Assembly (NCBI RefSeq): GCF_016862095.1
Contig: NZ_BOMH01000048.1
Location: 54,914 to 118,913, forward strand
Reading direction: 5' to 3'
DNA: 64,000 nucleotides
DNA from: Actinoplanes cyaneus
Lineage (GTDB): Bacteria > Actinomycetota > Actinomycetes > Mycobacteriales > Micromonosporaceae
The notes beneath the pieces were generated by a model. The model saw only the letters and a program-made list of their open reading frames with translations. It was not told the DNA's origin and made no database searches. The position numbers were made by a program, and so were the translations under genes. Below, one piece after another: positions 44,201 to 52,753 of this stretch (its first letter is position 1; every line of letters starts with the position of its first letter).

Positions 44201-46522
44201 GTGACTGCCACCGCTTTCGGCCCCGCTGAGCTGCTGCACCGGCTGCGCGCCCGGAGCAGCTTCGCCGCGCAGTCGCCGATCACCCACGTCGAGCAGGTCA
44301 CGGCACGCGAGGGCCGGGTCGCCGGGTGGCCGGAGTGGGCTGCTCACGACGTACGGGAAAGCCTGGTTCGGCAGGGAATCGAGGCACCCTGGGAGCACCA
44401 GGCCACCGCCGCGACGCTGGCGTGGGAGGGCTCGCATGTGGTGCTGGCCACCGGCACGGCCTCGGGCAAGTCGATGGCTTATCAGTTGCCCGCGCTGACC
44501 AGGCTGGCGGACGACCCCCGGGCGACAGTGCTCTACCTCGCGCCGACCAAGGCGCTCGCCGCTGATCAATTGCGGGCACTGACTCGGCTCGGGCTCGACG
44601 GCGTCCGGCCCGCGACGCTCGACGGCGACACGCAGCGGGAGGAGCGCGAGTGGATCCGCCAGCACTCCCGGTTCATCCTGACGAATCCCGACATGGTGCA
44701 CCACGCGCTGCTGCCCGCGCACGCGCGCTGGGCGACATTCTTCCGACGCCTCTCGTACGTCGTGATCGACGAATGCCATGCGTATCGCGGCGTGTTCGGG
44801 TCGCACGTGGCGCACGTCCTGCGCCGAATGCGAAGGATCGCCGCGCGGTACGGCAGCTCGCCGACGTTCGTGCTCGCATCGGCGACCTCGGGTGACCCGG
44901 CCGGCAGTGCGTCGCGGCTGATCGGGGCTCCGGTGACAGCCGTGACCGAGGACGCGTCGCCACGCGGGGCGATGACGTTCGCGCTGTGGGAGCCGCCGCT
45001 GCTGCCGCCCTCCGAGGACGACCCGGAGGACGCCGCACCGGTGCGGCGGTCCGCGCTGCGGGAAACCGCTGACCTGCTCACCGACGCGGTCGTGGCCGGC
45101 ACCCGCACGCTGGCGTTCATCCGCTCCCGGCGCGGGGCCGAGGTCGTCGCCACGGTCGCCCGGCGCTCGCTGGACGAGGTGGTGCCCGGGCTGGGCGCGC
45201 GGGTCGCGGCATATCGGGGCGGCTACCTGCGGGAGGACCGGCGGGCGATCGAGCGTGCGCTGCTCTCCGGCGAGCTGCTCGGCCTCGCCTCGACGAACGC
45301 GCTCGAGCTCGGCGTCGACCTGGCCGGGCTCGACGCGGTGCTGATCTGCGGCTGGCCCGGCACCCGGGCGTCGCTGTGGCAGCAGGCCGGTCGGGCCGGT
45401 CGCGCGGGCGGGGAGGCGCTCGCGGTGCTGATCGCCCGGGATGATCCGCTGGACACGTACTTGGTGCATCACCCGGAGGCGCTGTTCGGGCGGCCGGTGG
45501 AGGCGACGGTGCTGGACCCGGCCAACCCGTACGTGCTCGGCCCACAACTCTGCTGCGCCGCCTCCGAGGCGCCACTGACCGAAACTGATCTGGAGCTCTT
45601 CGGCGGGGCCGCGGCCAGGGCGACGGTCGAGGCGCTGGTCGGGCAGGGCGCGCTGCGGAAACGGCCGACCGGGTGGTACTGGACCGAGCGTGGCCGCCCC
45701 GACGTCGACCTGCGCGGCACCGGCGGCGCACCGGTCCAGGTGGTGGAGGCGGCGACCGGGCGACTGCTGGGCACCGTCGACCAGGGGTCGTCGCACGTCA
45801 TGCTGCACGAGGGCGCCGTCTACCTGCATCAGGGCGTGACGTATCTGGTGGACGAGCTCGACCTGGAGGACGCGATCGCCCTGGTCCACCAGGAGGAGCC
45901 GGACTGGACCACGCACGCACGGGACGTGACCGACGTCGCGGTGGTGCAGGTCCGGTCGTACGTGGACGCCGGCCCGGTCGGCCTGTTCCTCGGCGACGTG
46001 GACGTGACCAGCCAGGTCGTGTCGTACCAGCGTCGTCGCCTGGGCAGCGGCGAGGTGATCGACACCCGGCCGCTGGACCTTCCCGTCCGCGAGCTGCGGA
46101 CCGTCGCCGTCTGGTTCACCGTCTCGCCGCAGGCGCTGGCCGCGGCCGGCGTCGAGTGGGCCGACGTGCCGGGGGCGCTGCACGCCGCCGAGCACGCCGG
46201 CATCGGGCTGCTCCCGCTGATCGCGACGTGCGACCGGTGGGACATCGGCGGGCTGTCGACCGCTAACCATCCGGACACCGAGGCCCCGACCGTTTTCGTC
46301 TATGACGGGCACTCCGGAGGCGCCGGTTTCGCCGAGCGCGCCCACGCCACCGCCGCGGCCTGGCTGCGAGCGACCCGGGAGGCGATCGTCTCGTGCGGGT
46401 GCGAGAGTGGTTGCCCCTCGTGCGTGCAGTCTCCCAAGTGCGGGAACGGGAACAATCCGCTCGACAAGGCCGGGGCGGTCCGGGTGTTGACGACGGTGCT
46501 GGGCGCGCTTCCGCCCGAGTAG
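44201..46522 (+). CDS. DEAD/DEAH helicase with DUF1998, MrfA-like
   Basis: The 773-residue helicase has Walker A ATGTASGKS (near residue 80), motif II DECH in VVIDECHAYRG (near 190), motif III SATSGD, and motif VI QQAGRAGRAG. The C-terminus holds the DUF1998 zinc site CGCESGCPSCVQSPKC. This layout matches MrfA/Hrq1 3'-5' helicases, which repair mitomycin cross-links in Bacillus. GTG 44201 is chosen; GTG 44192 and longer starts are possible. It is divergent from bldG and convergent to the tad operon, a conserved actinobacterial arrangement. Confidence 0.88.
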   Translation: MTATAFGPAELLHRLRARSSFAAQSPITHVEQVTAREGRVAGWPEWAAHDVRESLVRQGIEAPWEHQATAATLAWEGSHVVLATGTASGKSMAYQLPALTRLADDPRATVLYLAPTKALAADQLRALTRLGLDGVRPATLDGDTQREEREWIRQHSRFILTNPDMVHHALLPAHARWATFFRRLSYVVIDECHAYRGVFGSHVAHVLRRMRRIAARYGSSPTFVLASATSGDPAGSASRLIGAPVTAVTEDASPRGAMTFALWEPPLLPPSEDDPEDAAPVRRSALRETADLLTDAVVAGTRTLAFIRSRRGAEVVATVARRSLDEVVPGLGARVAAYRGGYLREDRRAIERALLSGELLGLASTNALELGVDLAGLDAVLICGWPGTRASLWQQAGRAGRAGGEALAVLIARDDPLDTYLVHHPEALFGRPVEATVLDPANPYVLGPQLCCAASEAPLTETDLELFGGAAARATVEALVGQGALRKRPTGWYWTERGRPDVDLRGTGGAPVQVVEAATGRLLGTVDQGSSHVMLHEGAVYLHQGVTYLVDELDLEDAIALVHQEEPDWTTHARDVTDVAVVQVRSYVDAGPVGLFLGDVDVTSQVVSYQRRRLGSGEVIDTRPLDLPVRELRTVAVWFTVSPQALAAAGVEWADVPGALHAAEHAGIGLLPLIATCDRWDIGGLSTANHPDTEAPTVFVYDGHSGGAGFAERAHATAAAWLRATREAIVSCGCESGCPSCVQSPKCGNGNNPLDKAGAVRVLTTVLGALPPE

Positions 46523-46567
46523 TCCCGGATATCCACACGCCCGGTCCATCATCTGCTCGACCTGCTG

Positions 46568-46680
46568 TCTGCTGAATCCGGCGGCTGCTGGACCCGGCCG
46601 CCTGCTGGACCCGGCGTCTGCTGGACCCGGCGTCTGCTGAGCCGGCGTCTACTCGACTTCGGTGTCTACTCGACCGGTCC
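46568..46680. repeat. Degenerate 16-17-bp tandem repeats
   Basis: Five to seven units of CTGCTGGACCCGGCGT (variants ending CGG, GCC) occupy the space between the helicase and the TadE-like gene and run into the stop codon of the latter. Slippage here could change its C-terminus. Confidence 0.6.
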
Positions 46681-47010
46681 GGCTCGCGCGGCGGCCGTGG
46701 CCCGCAATGTCGACGAGCGCACCGGCACCTCCGCCCGCACCACCACCTCCAGGCCGCTGACCTCGCATGACGTGAGCCGTGCCGCATTCGCCTCCGCATA
46801 CCGCCGAGCCGCCGCGCATGCCGCCTGCGCCCCCTCGATCGCGTGGGTCGCCCCGGCGAGCGCCGCCAGGTCGGCGGCGTTACGCGCCGCGTGCCGGGCC
46901 ACCCGCGCGGACGCCACCATCGCCCCGGCAATCCCGGCGCCGACCAGGAACAATCCGATCGCCAGCACGAAGATCGACGCCGCGCCCCGATCTCGGGTGC
47001 GCTGTGCCAT
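46666..47010 (-). CDS. TadE-like protein of the helicase/secretion neighbourhood
   Basis: The 114-residue protein has a short basic N-terminus and one TM helix (GAASIFVLAIGLFLVGAGIAG, residues 9-32), then an Ala-rich pseudopilin-like helix (ARHAARNAADLAALAGATHA) and a small beta domain. This is the TadE-like partner always found beside the actinobacterial helicase/tad locus. Its ATG overlaps the stop of the preceding tadE (TGATG). It is the last gene of the pilus operon. Confidence 0.85.
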   Translation of the reverse strand: MAQRTRDRGAASIFVLAIGLFLVGAGIAGAMVASARVARHAARNAADLAALAGATHAIEGAQAACAAARRYAEANAARLTSCEVSGLEVVVRAEVPVRSSTLRATAAARAGPVE

Positions 47011-47363
47011 CAGCCCACTCCGGGCTCTCGGGCCGCGACTGCGGTGGCCGTCACCGCGATTCCCGGCAGGTGGCTGCCGAGCACGCTGACCCGTACGGAC
47101 ACCGTCGCTGTCACGCTCTCGCGATCTGCGCTCACCTCGATGGAAGCCCCGTCCGGCGCGATCCGGGCCGCCACCGACGACTTCCCGCCCCGGGCCTCGG
47201 CCAGCGCCGCCTCCCGGGCCGCGTCCAGGCACTGCGCCTTGGCGACCACCGACGAGACGGCCGTGATCCCGGCGAAGAGCAGCAGCATGAGCGCCGGCAG
47301 CCCGGCGGCGAGTTCGGCGGTGAACGCACCCCGGTCCCGGCCGGGCCGCCGGCGCCGTCTCAC
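47010..47363 (-). CDS. TadE-family minor pilin
   Basis: The 117-residue protein has a type IV-pilin-like N-terminus: basic RRRRRPGRDRGAFTAE, where the Glu is at position 5 of the mature helix, followed by a hydrophobic helix (LAAGLPALMLLLFAGITAV) and a globular C-terminus. It is a minor subunit of the Tad pilus. It follows the pilin gene after 34 bp and overlaps the next gene by one base pair set (TGATG). Confidence 0.87.
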   Translation of the reverse strand: MRRRRRPGRDRGAFTAELAAGLPALMLLLFAGITAVSSVVAKAQCLDAAREAALAEARGGKSSVAARIAPDGASIEVSADRESVTATVSVRVSVLGSHLPGIAVTATAVAAREPGVG

Positions 47364-47397
47364 CTCAGGTCCTCGCTCACATCGAGGCTTCTCGCGA

Positions 47398-47583
47398 TCA
47401 CTTCAGGGACCTGGTGATCAGCGCGGTCAGTGCGGTCTGCACCCCGTTGCTGTTCACCACTTTGTAGAGGAGGGTCGCGAAGGCCGCGGCGGCGAAGGTG
47501 CCCACCGCGTACTCCGTGGTGCTCATCCCGGCGTCCGCCGCTTCGGTGCGCAAACGCCGGAACGCTGCGACGAGTAGATGCAC
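47398..47583 (-). CDS. DUF4244 Flp-type pilin
   Basis: A 61-residue Flp-type pilin. After the basic leader MHLLVAAFRRLRTEAADAG comes the likely prepilin cleavage site before MSTTEYAVG (Glu5 conserved) and a hydrophobic helix TFAAAAFATLLYKVV. The family is DUF4244, the main pilin of actinobacterial tad loci. It lies 309 bp downstream of tadC, leaving room for its own promoter. Confidence 0.85.
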   Translation of the reverse strand: MHLLVAAFRRLRTEAADAGMSTTEYAVGTFAAAAFATLLYKVVNSNGVQTALTALITRSLK

Positions 47584-47892
47584 GTGATCCTCCTAGTTGT
47601 CCGGACGCGGCCCGACACCGCGCCCTCGTTCCTCCCCGGCCGGCGTGAACCAGTAGCGGGGCTCCGGCAGTGACGCGGTTCGCGCCCACCGATTTCGTGC
47701 ACGACGCGGAGAACACGCCGCACACCGCTTCCTGGGCCGTGCGCGCAACGACGCCGACCCGTGTGTTCATGGGCGACCCGACGACGCCGTGCCGGGGTGC
47801 CAGGCGACGCGCATCCACGCCATCTCCTGTTCCAGGCCCGTCCCGGGTCGTGCCGCGCGGTCTCACAGCACGCGGTCTCACAGCACGCGGTC
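47584..47892. other. 309-bp intergenic region between pilin gene and tadC
   Basis: The only long gap in the tad operon. It probably holds the promoter of the pilin gene (AGGAGG lies just before the pilin start) and, at the tadC end, the 15-bp tandem repeat. No convincing open frame or hairpin was found. Confidence 0.4.
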
Positions 47893-47900
47893 TCACAGCA
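47856..47900. repeat. Three 15-bp tandem units at the tadC stop
   Basis: CGCGGTCTCACAGCA occurs three times in a row. On the minus strand each unit contains GTGCTGTGA, i.e. Val-Leu-stop in the frame of tadC, so the gene has three in-frame stops 15 bp apart. Confidence 0.8.
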
Positions 47901-48627
47901 CCTCGTCGAGCACGCCGACCAGCACCGGCATCAGCCCGGCCAGCAGAAACGCCGGCAGGAAGCAGAGTCCGAGCGGCAGCACGATCAGTACCCCCGCGCG
48001 CTGCGCCGCCGCCTCGACGGCGACCGAACGGTCCGCCCGCAGGTCACCGGCGAGCCGTTCGAGCGCCCCGGCGAGCGCGCCACCGCTCGCACTGGATCGC
48101 ATCGCCGCCGCGGTCAGCCGCTCGGCCCCGGTCACGTCGGCCAGGTGCGCCCACGCTTCGGCCGGTCCCCCGCCGAGCTGCAGCGACCGGGCGGTCCGCT
48201 GCATCCGCGCGCCGAGCGGCCCACCGAGCGCGTCGGCCACCGCGGCTGCCGCCCGATCGACCGGCGCACCGGCTCGTAGCGCGGCGGCCAGCAGGTCCGC
48301 ACCGAGCGGCAGATCTTCCAAGGCTTCACGGCGTTCCCGGCGGACGTCGGCCGGCTCCTGGCGGCGCAGGAACCGATAAGCAACGAATCCGGCGGCCACC
48401 CCGACCGGCACGCCCCAGAAGCTTCCGATCAGCCCGGCCACGCTCGTCCCGGCGAGAGCCGCGATCAGGATCTGGTTCCGCCGGTCAGGTCGTCCCGGCG
48501 ACGCCCTCACCGCCTTTCCGGAGGTCATGCCGATCCGGCCCAGCCGGCGCCCGGCCCGTCGGCGAGGTAGCGCCGGCATCATCAGCAGAAGCACCGCCAC
48601 CAGCACGAGGATCACGATCAGGGCCAT
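47893..48627 (-). CDS. tadC: Type II secretion F-family protein, TadC-like
   Basis: The 244-residue inner-membrane protein has TM helices near residues 1-18, 55-85 and 215-242 around a T2SSF cytoplasmic domain (LPLGADLLAAALRAGAPVD, ASGGALAGALERLAGDLR). With TadB it forms the Tad pilus platform. It starts at ATG 48627, inside the end of the preceding small gene (10-bp overlap). Confidence 0.87.
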   Translation of the reverse strand: MALIVILVLVAVLLLMMPALPRRRAGRRLGRIGMTSGKAVRASPGRPDRRNQILIAALAGTSVAGLIGSFWGVPVGVAAGFVAYRFLRRQEPADVRRERREALEDLPLGADLLAAALRAGAPVDRAAAAVADALGGPLGARMQRTARSLQLGGGPAEAWAHLADVTGAERLTAAAMRSSASGGALAGALERLAGDLRADRSVAVEAAAQRAGVLIVLPLGLCFLPAFLLAGLMPVLVGVLDEVL

Positions 48628-48803
48628 GCCCGGACCACCTCCACGGGCCGCGACGGGACCAGCGGTCGTGGATCATCCAGCGCCTCGCACCCGCTCGACG
48701 AGGACCGGGCCCCGACCAGCGCCGCCACGCAGCACTCCCGCAGCGGCACCCGCACCGGCCCACCCGGCCGGAGCACCGCGGCCGCCCCGCACGCCGACTC
48801 CAT
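48618..48803 (-). CDS. Small Cys-containing protein within the tad operon
   Basis: A 61-residue frame lies exactly between tadB and tadC. Its ATG overlaps the tadB stop (TGATG) and its stop lies 10 bp inside tadC, so it fits the translational coupling of the operon. The product (MESACGAAAVLRPGGPVRV, then ECCVAALVGARSSSSGCEAL) has four cysteines and no TM helix. It resembles nothing I know; it may instead be a decayed segment. Confidence 0.4.
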   Translation of the reverse strand: MESACGAAAVLRPGGPVRVPLRECCVAALVGARSSSSGCEALDDPRPLVPSRPVEVVRAWP

Positions 48804-49621
48804 CAGCGCAGCCCTTCGACCAGCCGGCGCGCCCACAGCAGCCCGGCGCACTGCAACAGCAGTGCCGCGATCGCACAGGCCGCGCCCAACGGCGTACGCA
48901 GAAGGATGTGAAGTGGATCCGCCCCGATCGAGTAACCCAGGCCGATCCCGCCCAGGGGTAACGCCGCCAGCAGCAACGCGGTCACCTGCGCGCCGGCCGC
49001 CTGCGCGGAGGCGGAGGCCGCCGCCCGGTCCGCGGCCCGCGCATCGGTCTCGATCCGCTCCAGCAGATCCGCCGCCGGGGCTCCGGTGCGCTCCGCGAGC
49101 TGCCACACCGCCCCGGTCAGCCGGGTGATCCGCCGGTCCCCAGCGAGCAGCGTGCCCCTGTCAGGGGACGCGGCGGAGAAGAGCGACCGGCCTGTGTCCA
49201 GCGGCCCAGCGGGAGGAGCCGGCCCGGAGGAGACGAACGGACCTTGGGAGGCCAGCATCGGTGGCAGCCCCGCCCGCAGATCCGCGACCAGCCCGGTCAG
49301 CCCGTCCAGCGAAGCGGCGCGCGCCACGGCGACCTGTTTGCGTCCGGCCCGGCGCACCCACTCGGCCGTTCCGAGCCCTGCGTAGACCGCCCCGACCAGC
49401 GCCGCCACCGGCCCGCCCAGCAGCAGGCCGGCCAGGGCGGCCACCGCGGCGGCACCGAGCACGCCCCGCCGCCCCAGCGCGTGCACCGGCATCCGGAGCC
49501 GCGGCAGCCCACCGAGCCGGAACGCCGGACGGTGACCGGCGAGCCGCGTCAGCGCCCCGGCGCGCGGCCACGCGAGCGTCACCACGCAGCCGAGCAGGCA
49601 TGCGACCAGCACCGCGATCAC
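48803..49621 (-). CDS. tadB: Type II secretion F-family protein, TadB-like
   Basis: The 272-residue membrane protein has two N-terminal TM helices (1-20, 55-85), a T2SSF domain (LDGLTGLVADLRAGLPPML, VWQLAERTGAPAADLLERI) and two C-terminal helices. A Pro/Ser-rich insertion (PFVSSGPAPPAGPLDTG) interrupts the domain. GTG 49621 overlaps the tadA stop (GTGA). Confidence 0.87.
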   Translation of the reverse strand: MIAVLVACLLGCVVTLAWPRAGALTRLAGHRPAFRLGGLPRLRMPVHALGRRGVLGAAAVAALAGLLLGGPVAALVGAVYAGLGTAEWVRRAGRKQVAVARAASLDGLTGLVADLRAGLPPMLASQGPFVSSGPAPPAGPLDTGRSLFSAASPDRGTLLAGDRRITRLTGAVWQLAERTGAPAADLLERIETDARAADRAAASASAQAAGAQVTALLLAALPLGGIGLGYSIGADPLHILLRTPLGAACAIAALLLQCAGLLWARRLVEGLR

Positions 49622-50778
49622 GACGCCCCCAGTACCGCGGGCACCCGGACCCCGCGGTCGAGCAGCATCCGGCCGAGCACCCGGGCTCCCGCACCGGCCC
49701 CGGAGTGCAGCTCCCAGGCCGGCACCACGGTCGTCAGCCGGGACTCACCGGACGGCACGAGCACGCTGACCGATTCCAGCACCCGCCCGTTCGCGGTCCG
49801 CCGCAGTTGCAACACCACCTGCAGCGCGGCCAGCACCTGCGCGTGCAGGGCCGCCCTTGGCAGCCCGCCGAGCATCCCGAGCGCCTCCAGCCGGGCGGGC
49901 ACGTCGCCGGGTGCGTTGGCGTGCAGCGTGCCGGCCCCGCCGTCGTGCCCGGTGTTGAGCGCGCCGAGCAGGTCGACGATCTCCGCGCCGCGGCACTCCC
50001 CCACGACCAGCCGGTCGGGGCGCATCCGCAGTGCCTGGCGGACCAGATCGGTCAGCCCGATGACCCCCGCACCCTCCACGTTGGCGGTCCGCGCCTGCAG
50101 GGCGACGACGTGCGGATGCACCGGCCGCAGCTCGGCGGCATCCTCGACCAGGACGATCCGCTCGGTCGGCGGCACCAGCCCGAGCAGGGTCGCCAGCAGG
50201 GTGGTCTTGCCGCTGCCGGTGCCACCGGTGACCAGGTACGCCAGTTTGGCCGCGACGATCGCCTCCAGCACCGATGCCGCGGCAGGCTGCACCGTCCCGT
50301 GCGTGACCAGGTCCGCCAGGCTGAACGGACGTTGCCGGAACGTGCGCAGCGACAGATACGGCCCCTGGGTCGCGACCGGTGGCAGCACAGCGTGCAGGCG
50401 GGTTCCGTCGGGCAGGCGGGCATCCGCGTACGGCTGACCGTCGTCCAGTCTCCGCCCGCATGCCGCGACGAGTCGCTGGGCGAGCCGGCGTACGTCCTCG
50501 GGCTCCCCCAGCCGCACCGCCGCCCGCTGCAGCCCCGTACCGCGGTCCACCCACACCTGAACCCCGTTGACCAGCACGTCAGTGACCTCGGCGTCGGCAA
50601 GTAACGGCGCCAGTGGCCCGGCTCCGATCAGCTCGTCGCGCACCTGGTCGGCGAGGCGTAACACGGCCCGGTCGCCGAGCACCCCGCTCTCCCGCCGGAC
50701 GGCGTTGACGACCCCGGCCGGGGTGGCGTCGACTCCGTCGTACGCGAATTGCCGCCGCACCCGATCCACCACGTTCAC
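49618..50778 (-). CDS. tadA: Tad pilus assembly ATPase TadA (CpaF-like)
   Basis: The 386-residue secretion ATPase powers Tad pilus assembly. It has the N-terminal domain (LADAEVTDVLVNGVQVWVDR), Walker A GGTGSGKTT, Asp box VLVEDAAELRP, Walker B LRMRPDRLVVGECRG, and the His box GTLHANAP. GTG 50778 overlaps the ssd stop by 4 nt, so the much longer open frame upstream is not used. Confidence 0.92.
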   Translation of the reverse strand: MNVVDRVRRQFAYDGVDATPAGVVNAVRRESGVLGDRAVLRLADQVRDELIGAGPLAPLLADAEVTDVLVNGVQVWVDRGTGLQRAAVRLGEPEDVRRLAQRLVAACGRRLDDGQPYADARLPDGTRLHAVLPPVATQGPYLSLRTFRQRPFSLADLVTHGTVQPAAASVLEAIVAAKLAYLVTGGTGSGKTTLLATLLGLVPPTERIVLVEDAAELRPVHPHVVALQARTANVEGAGVIGLTDLVRQALRMRPDRLVVGECRGAEIVDLLGALNTGHDGGAGTLHANAPGDVPARLEALGMLGGLPRAALHAQVLAALQVVLQLRRTANGRVLESVSVLVPSGESRLTTVVPAWELHSGAGAGARVLGRMLLDRGVRVPAVLGAS

Positions 50779-51845
50779 GCCGTCACCGCCCGGGTGCTCA
50801 TCAGCTCGTCGATCAGCCGGCGGCACAGTTGGGCGAGGTGCCCCTTGGCGTCCGCCGTCGGCGGTTTGCCGAGTTCGAGGCCCTGGCACATGGCCGGCTC
50901 CGGGCGCAGCGAGCCGGCCAGTGGCAGCCCGAGCGAGTGGGCGATCTGCCGGGGTCGCAGCCGGCCGGGCGCGGGCCCGCGGACCACCACCGAGACCTCG
51001 TCGCAGTGCGGCCGGATCTGGGCGAGAGTCCGGGCGGCCGCCGCGGTGGCACGCAGCTCGGCCGGCACGACGAGCAACGTGCGGTCGGCGGCCTGCAGGG
51101 CGAGCACGGCGGCGTCGTCGAGTTGCCGGGGCAGATCGGCGACGATCACGTCGCGGCCGCGCTGAGCGGCGTCCAGGGTGGCGGCCATCGCCTCGGCGGG
51201 CACGCCGCTCAACTCCTTGCGATCGAAGGAGAGCAGCACCAGATCGCCGCGGTGTGGCAGGGCGCCGAGCAGCGCGGGTGGGTCGACCCGCCCACCGGCC
51301 TGGGCCAGCCCGGGCCAGCGCAGGCCGCTCACCTCCTCCCAGCCGAGGACCAGGTCGAGGCCGCCACCGAGCGGGTCGGCGTCGATCAGCAGGGTCCGGT
51401 GCCGCGCGTCGACGGCCATCGCGGCGAGCCCGGCGGCGAGGATGCTCGCGCCGGCACCGCCTCGGCCACCGATGACCGCGAGGGTGCGCGCCACGACGGG
51501 CGGGCGTGGCCGGCCGGCGAACTGCTCGATCAGCCACGGCTCAGCCTCGGGCAGCATGACGATGTTGTCGGCGCCGAGCTGCTCGACGGCGGACCACACC
51601 TCGTCGGCGGGCGCTCCGCGGGCCACGACGATCACCCGGGACCGCCGCGGCAAGCGGGCACGCAGGCAGGGAACGGCCTGGTCGGCGCCGATCAGCGCGA
51701 GCGGCGCGAGCAGGAATCGGGGCCGCGCGGCGGCCGGATCGGACGCCACCTCCACCTCGCTGCCCGCGGCGGCGGCCAGCCGGAGCAGGTCGTCGAGCAG
51801 GTCGGAGTCGGCGGTGACCAGCAGTGGGCGGGACGGCAGGGGCAT
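50775..51845 (-). CDS. ssd: CpaE-like/Ssd septum-site protein
   Basis: The 356-residue protein has an N-terminal receiver-like domain (MPLPSRPLLVTADSDLLDDL) and a MinD/ParA-type ATPase with the deviant P-loop GGRGGAGAS, DADPLGGGLDLVLG and VIVADLPR. It corresponds to Rv3660c (Ssd) of Mycobacterium, which affects septation, and to CpaE that localises Tad pili. It is the first gene of the tad operon (start ATG 51845). Confidence 0.85.
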   Translation of the reverse strand: MPLPSRPLLVTADSDLLDDLLRLAAAAGSEVEVASDPAAARPRFLLAPLALIGADQAVPCLRARLPRRSRVIVVARGAPADEVWSAVEQLGADNIVMLPEAEPWLIEQFAGRPRPPVVARTLAVIGGRGGAGASILAAGLAAMAVDARHRTLLIDADPLGGGLDLVLGWEEVSGLRWPGLAQAGGRVDPPALLGALPHRGDLVLLSFDRKELSGVPAEAMAATLDAAQRGRDVIVADLPRQLDDAAVLALQAADRTLLVVPAELRATAAAARTLAQIRPHCDEVSVVVRGPAPGRLRPRQIAHSLGLPLAGSLRPEPAMCQGLELGKPPTADAKGHLAQLCRRLIDELMSTRAVTA

Positions 51846-52069
51846 CGCGGTCTCCCATGAATGCGCACGATTGGGCTCGCCCAACCTCCCGGCCCGGCCC
51901 ACGTCGCGGCAATCGGTCGCGGTGCCGCTGTGGATAACTTCGGACGCTGTGGAGAACCCCCGGGCGGCGACTGGATCTGTTACGCCTGTCTCGTGGCCGG
52001 TCAGGGCCGCCGAGGTATGGAGCGGGCCGGGTTGGGTATGTTGTGCCGACACGGACCGATGGAGTTGGC

Positions 52070-52435
52070 ATGGGTAACTCGATCCGGACCACACTCGCGG
52101 ACGACGGCACGGTCACTGTCACGGTGATCGGCGAGGTCGATTTCTCCAATGCCGACGAGGTGGCCGAGGGCATCCGGGATGCCATCACCGACTGGTCGCC
52201 GCCGACCATCCGTGTGGATCTGCGCGCCGCGTCCTTCATCGACTCGACCGGGCTCGGCGCATTGATAGATGGCTATCGTTCCGCCACGGAGAGCGACATC
52301 CAGTTCTTGGTGATCAACCCCAGCCCGACCTTCCGGCGTGTTCTCAGCGTCACCGGGCTCAGCGAGTTCTTCGGTCTGATCGAGGCCGTCGGCACCGAGG
52401 CCGGGACCGAGGCATCGCAGGCGACCGGGGCGTGA
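52070..52435 (+). CDS. STAS-domain anti-sigma factor antagonist
   Basis: The 121-residue protein is a single STAS domain: TVTVIGEVDFSNADEVAEGI, then FIDSTGLGALIDGYRSA with the phosphorylatable Ser, and GLSEFFGLIEAV. It is only distantly like the BldG protein 8 kb away and may serve a different sigma factor. The ATG at 52070 follows GGAG. It is divergent from ssd and followed by two hairpins. Confidence 0.88.
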   Translation: MGNSIRTTLADDGTVTVTVIGEVDFSNADEVAEGIRDAITDWSPPTIRVDLRAASFIDSTGLGALIDGYRSATESDIQFLVINPSPTFRRVLSVTGLSEFFGLIEAVGTEAGTEASQATGA

Positions 52436-52440
52436 AGGGA

Positions 52441-52470
52441 ACGACCCCCGCCGGGGGAGACGGGGGTCGT
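52441..52470 (+). terminator. Terminator hairpin 1 after STAS gene
   Basis: ACGACCCCCG and CGGGGGTCGT form a perfect 10-bp stem 5 bp after the stop. A second perfect hairpin follows directly. Confidence 0.65.
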
Positions 52471-52475
52471 CCTGG

Positions 52476-52505
52476 GATTCGGCTCCGGGGGGGTCGAGCC
52501 GAATC
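52476..52505 (+). terminator. Terminator hairpin 2 after STAS gene
   Basis: GATTCGGCTC and GAGCCGAATC form a perfect 10-bp stem around CGGGGGGGTC. The rest of the intergenic DNA up to 52753 holds the HAD-gene promoter. Confidence 0.6.
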
Positions 52506-52753
52506 ACTCGGTGGTACCGCGGGGGGCGCGGCCACCGAGGGCCATTTCATCTAGCTCTACGGATGTGGCGCCTTGGAAAGCCGGGGCAGTGGCACTATTC
52601 CCACTTGCAAACACAAGTCTGCCTCAGACTGAGGCGGCAGTCGAGTACCGAATGTAACTTGCTGCAAGCTCCCTGCCCGTCTGACCGTTTTCACTGCGCG
52701 TCACGGCGATCGGGTGCCCGGGGGCGAGCGCCTTGCGGCTACACTTTCGGCCC

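Noticed and set aside
52020..52070. Sigma-B type promoter (GGGTAT) before the STAS gene
   Set aside because: GGGTAT is present, but no GTTT-like -35 box lies at the needed 14-bp distance.
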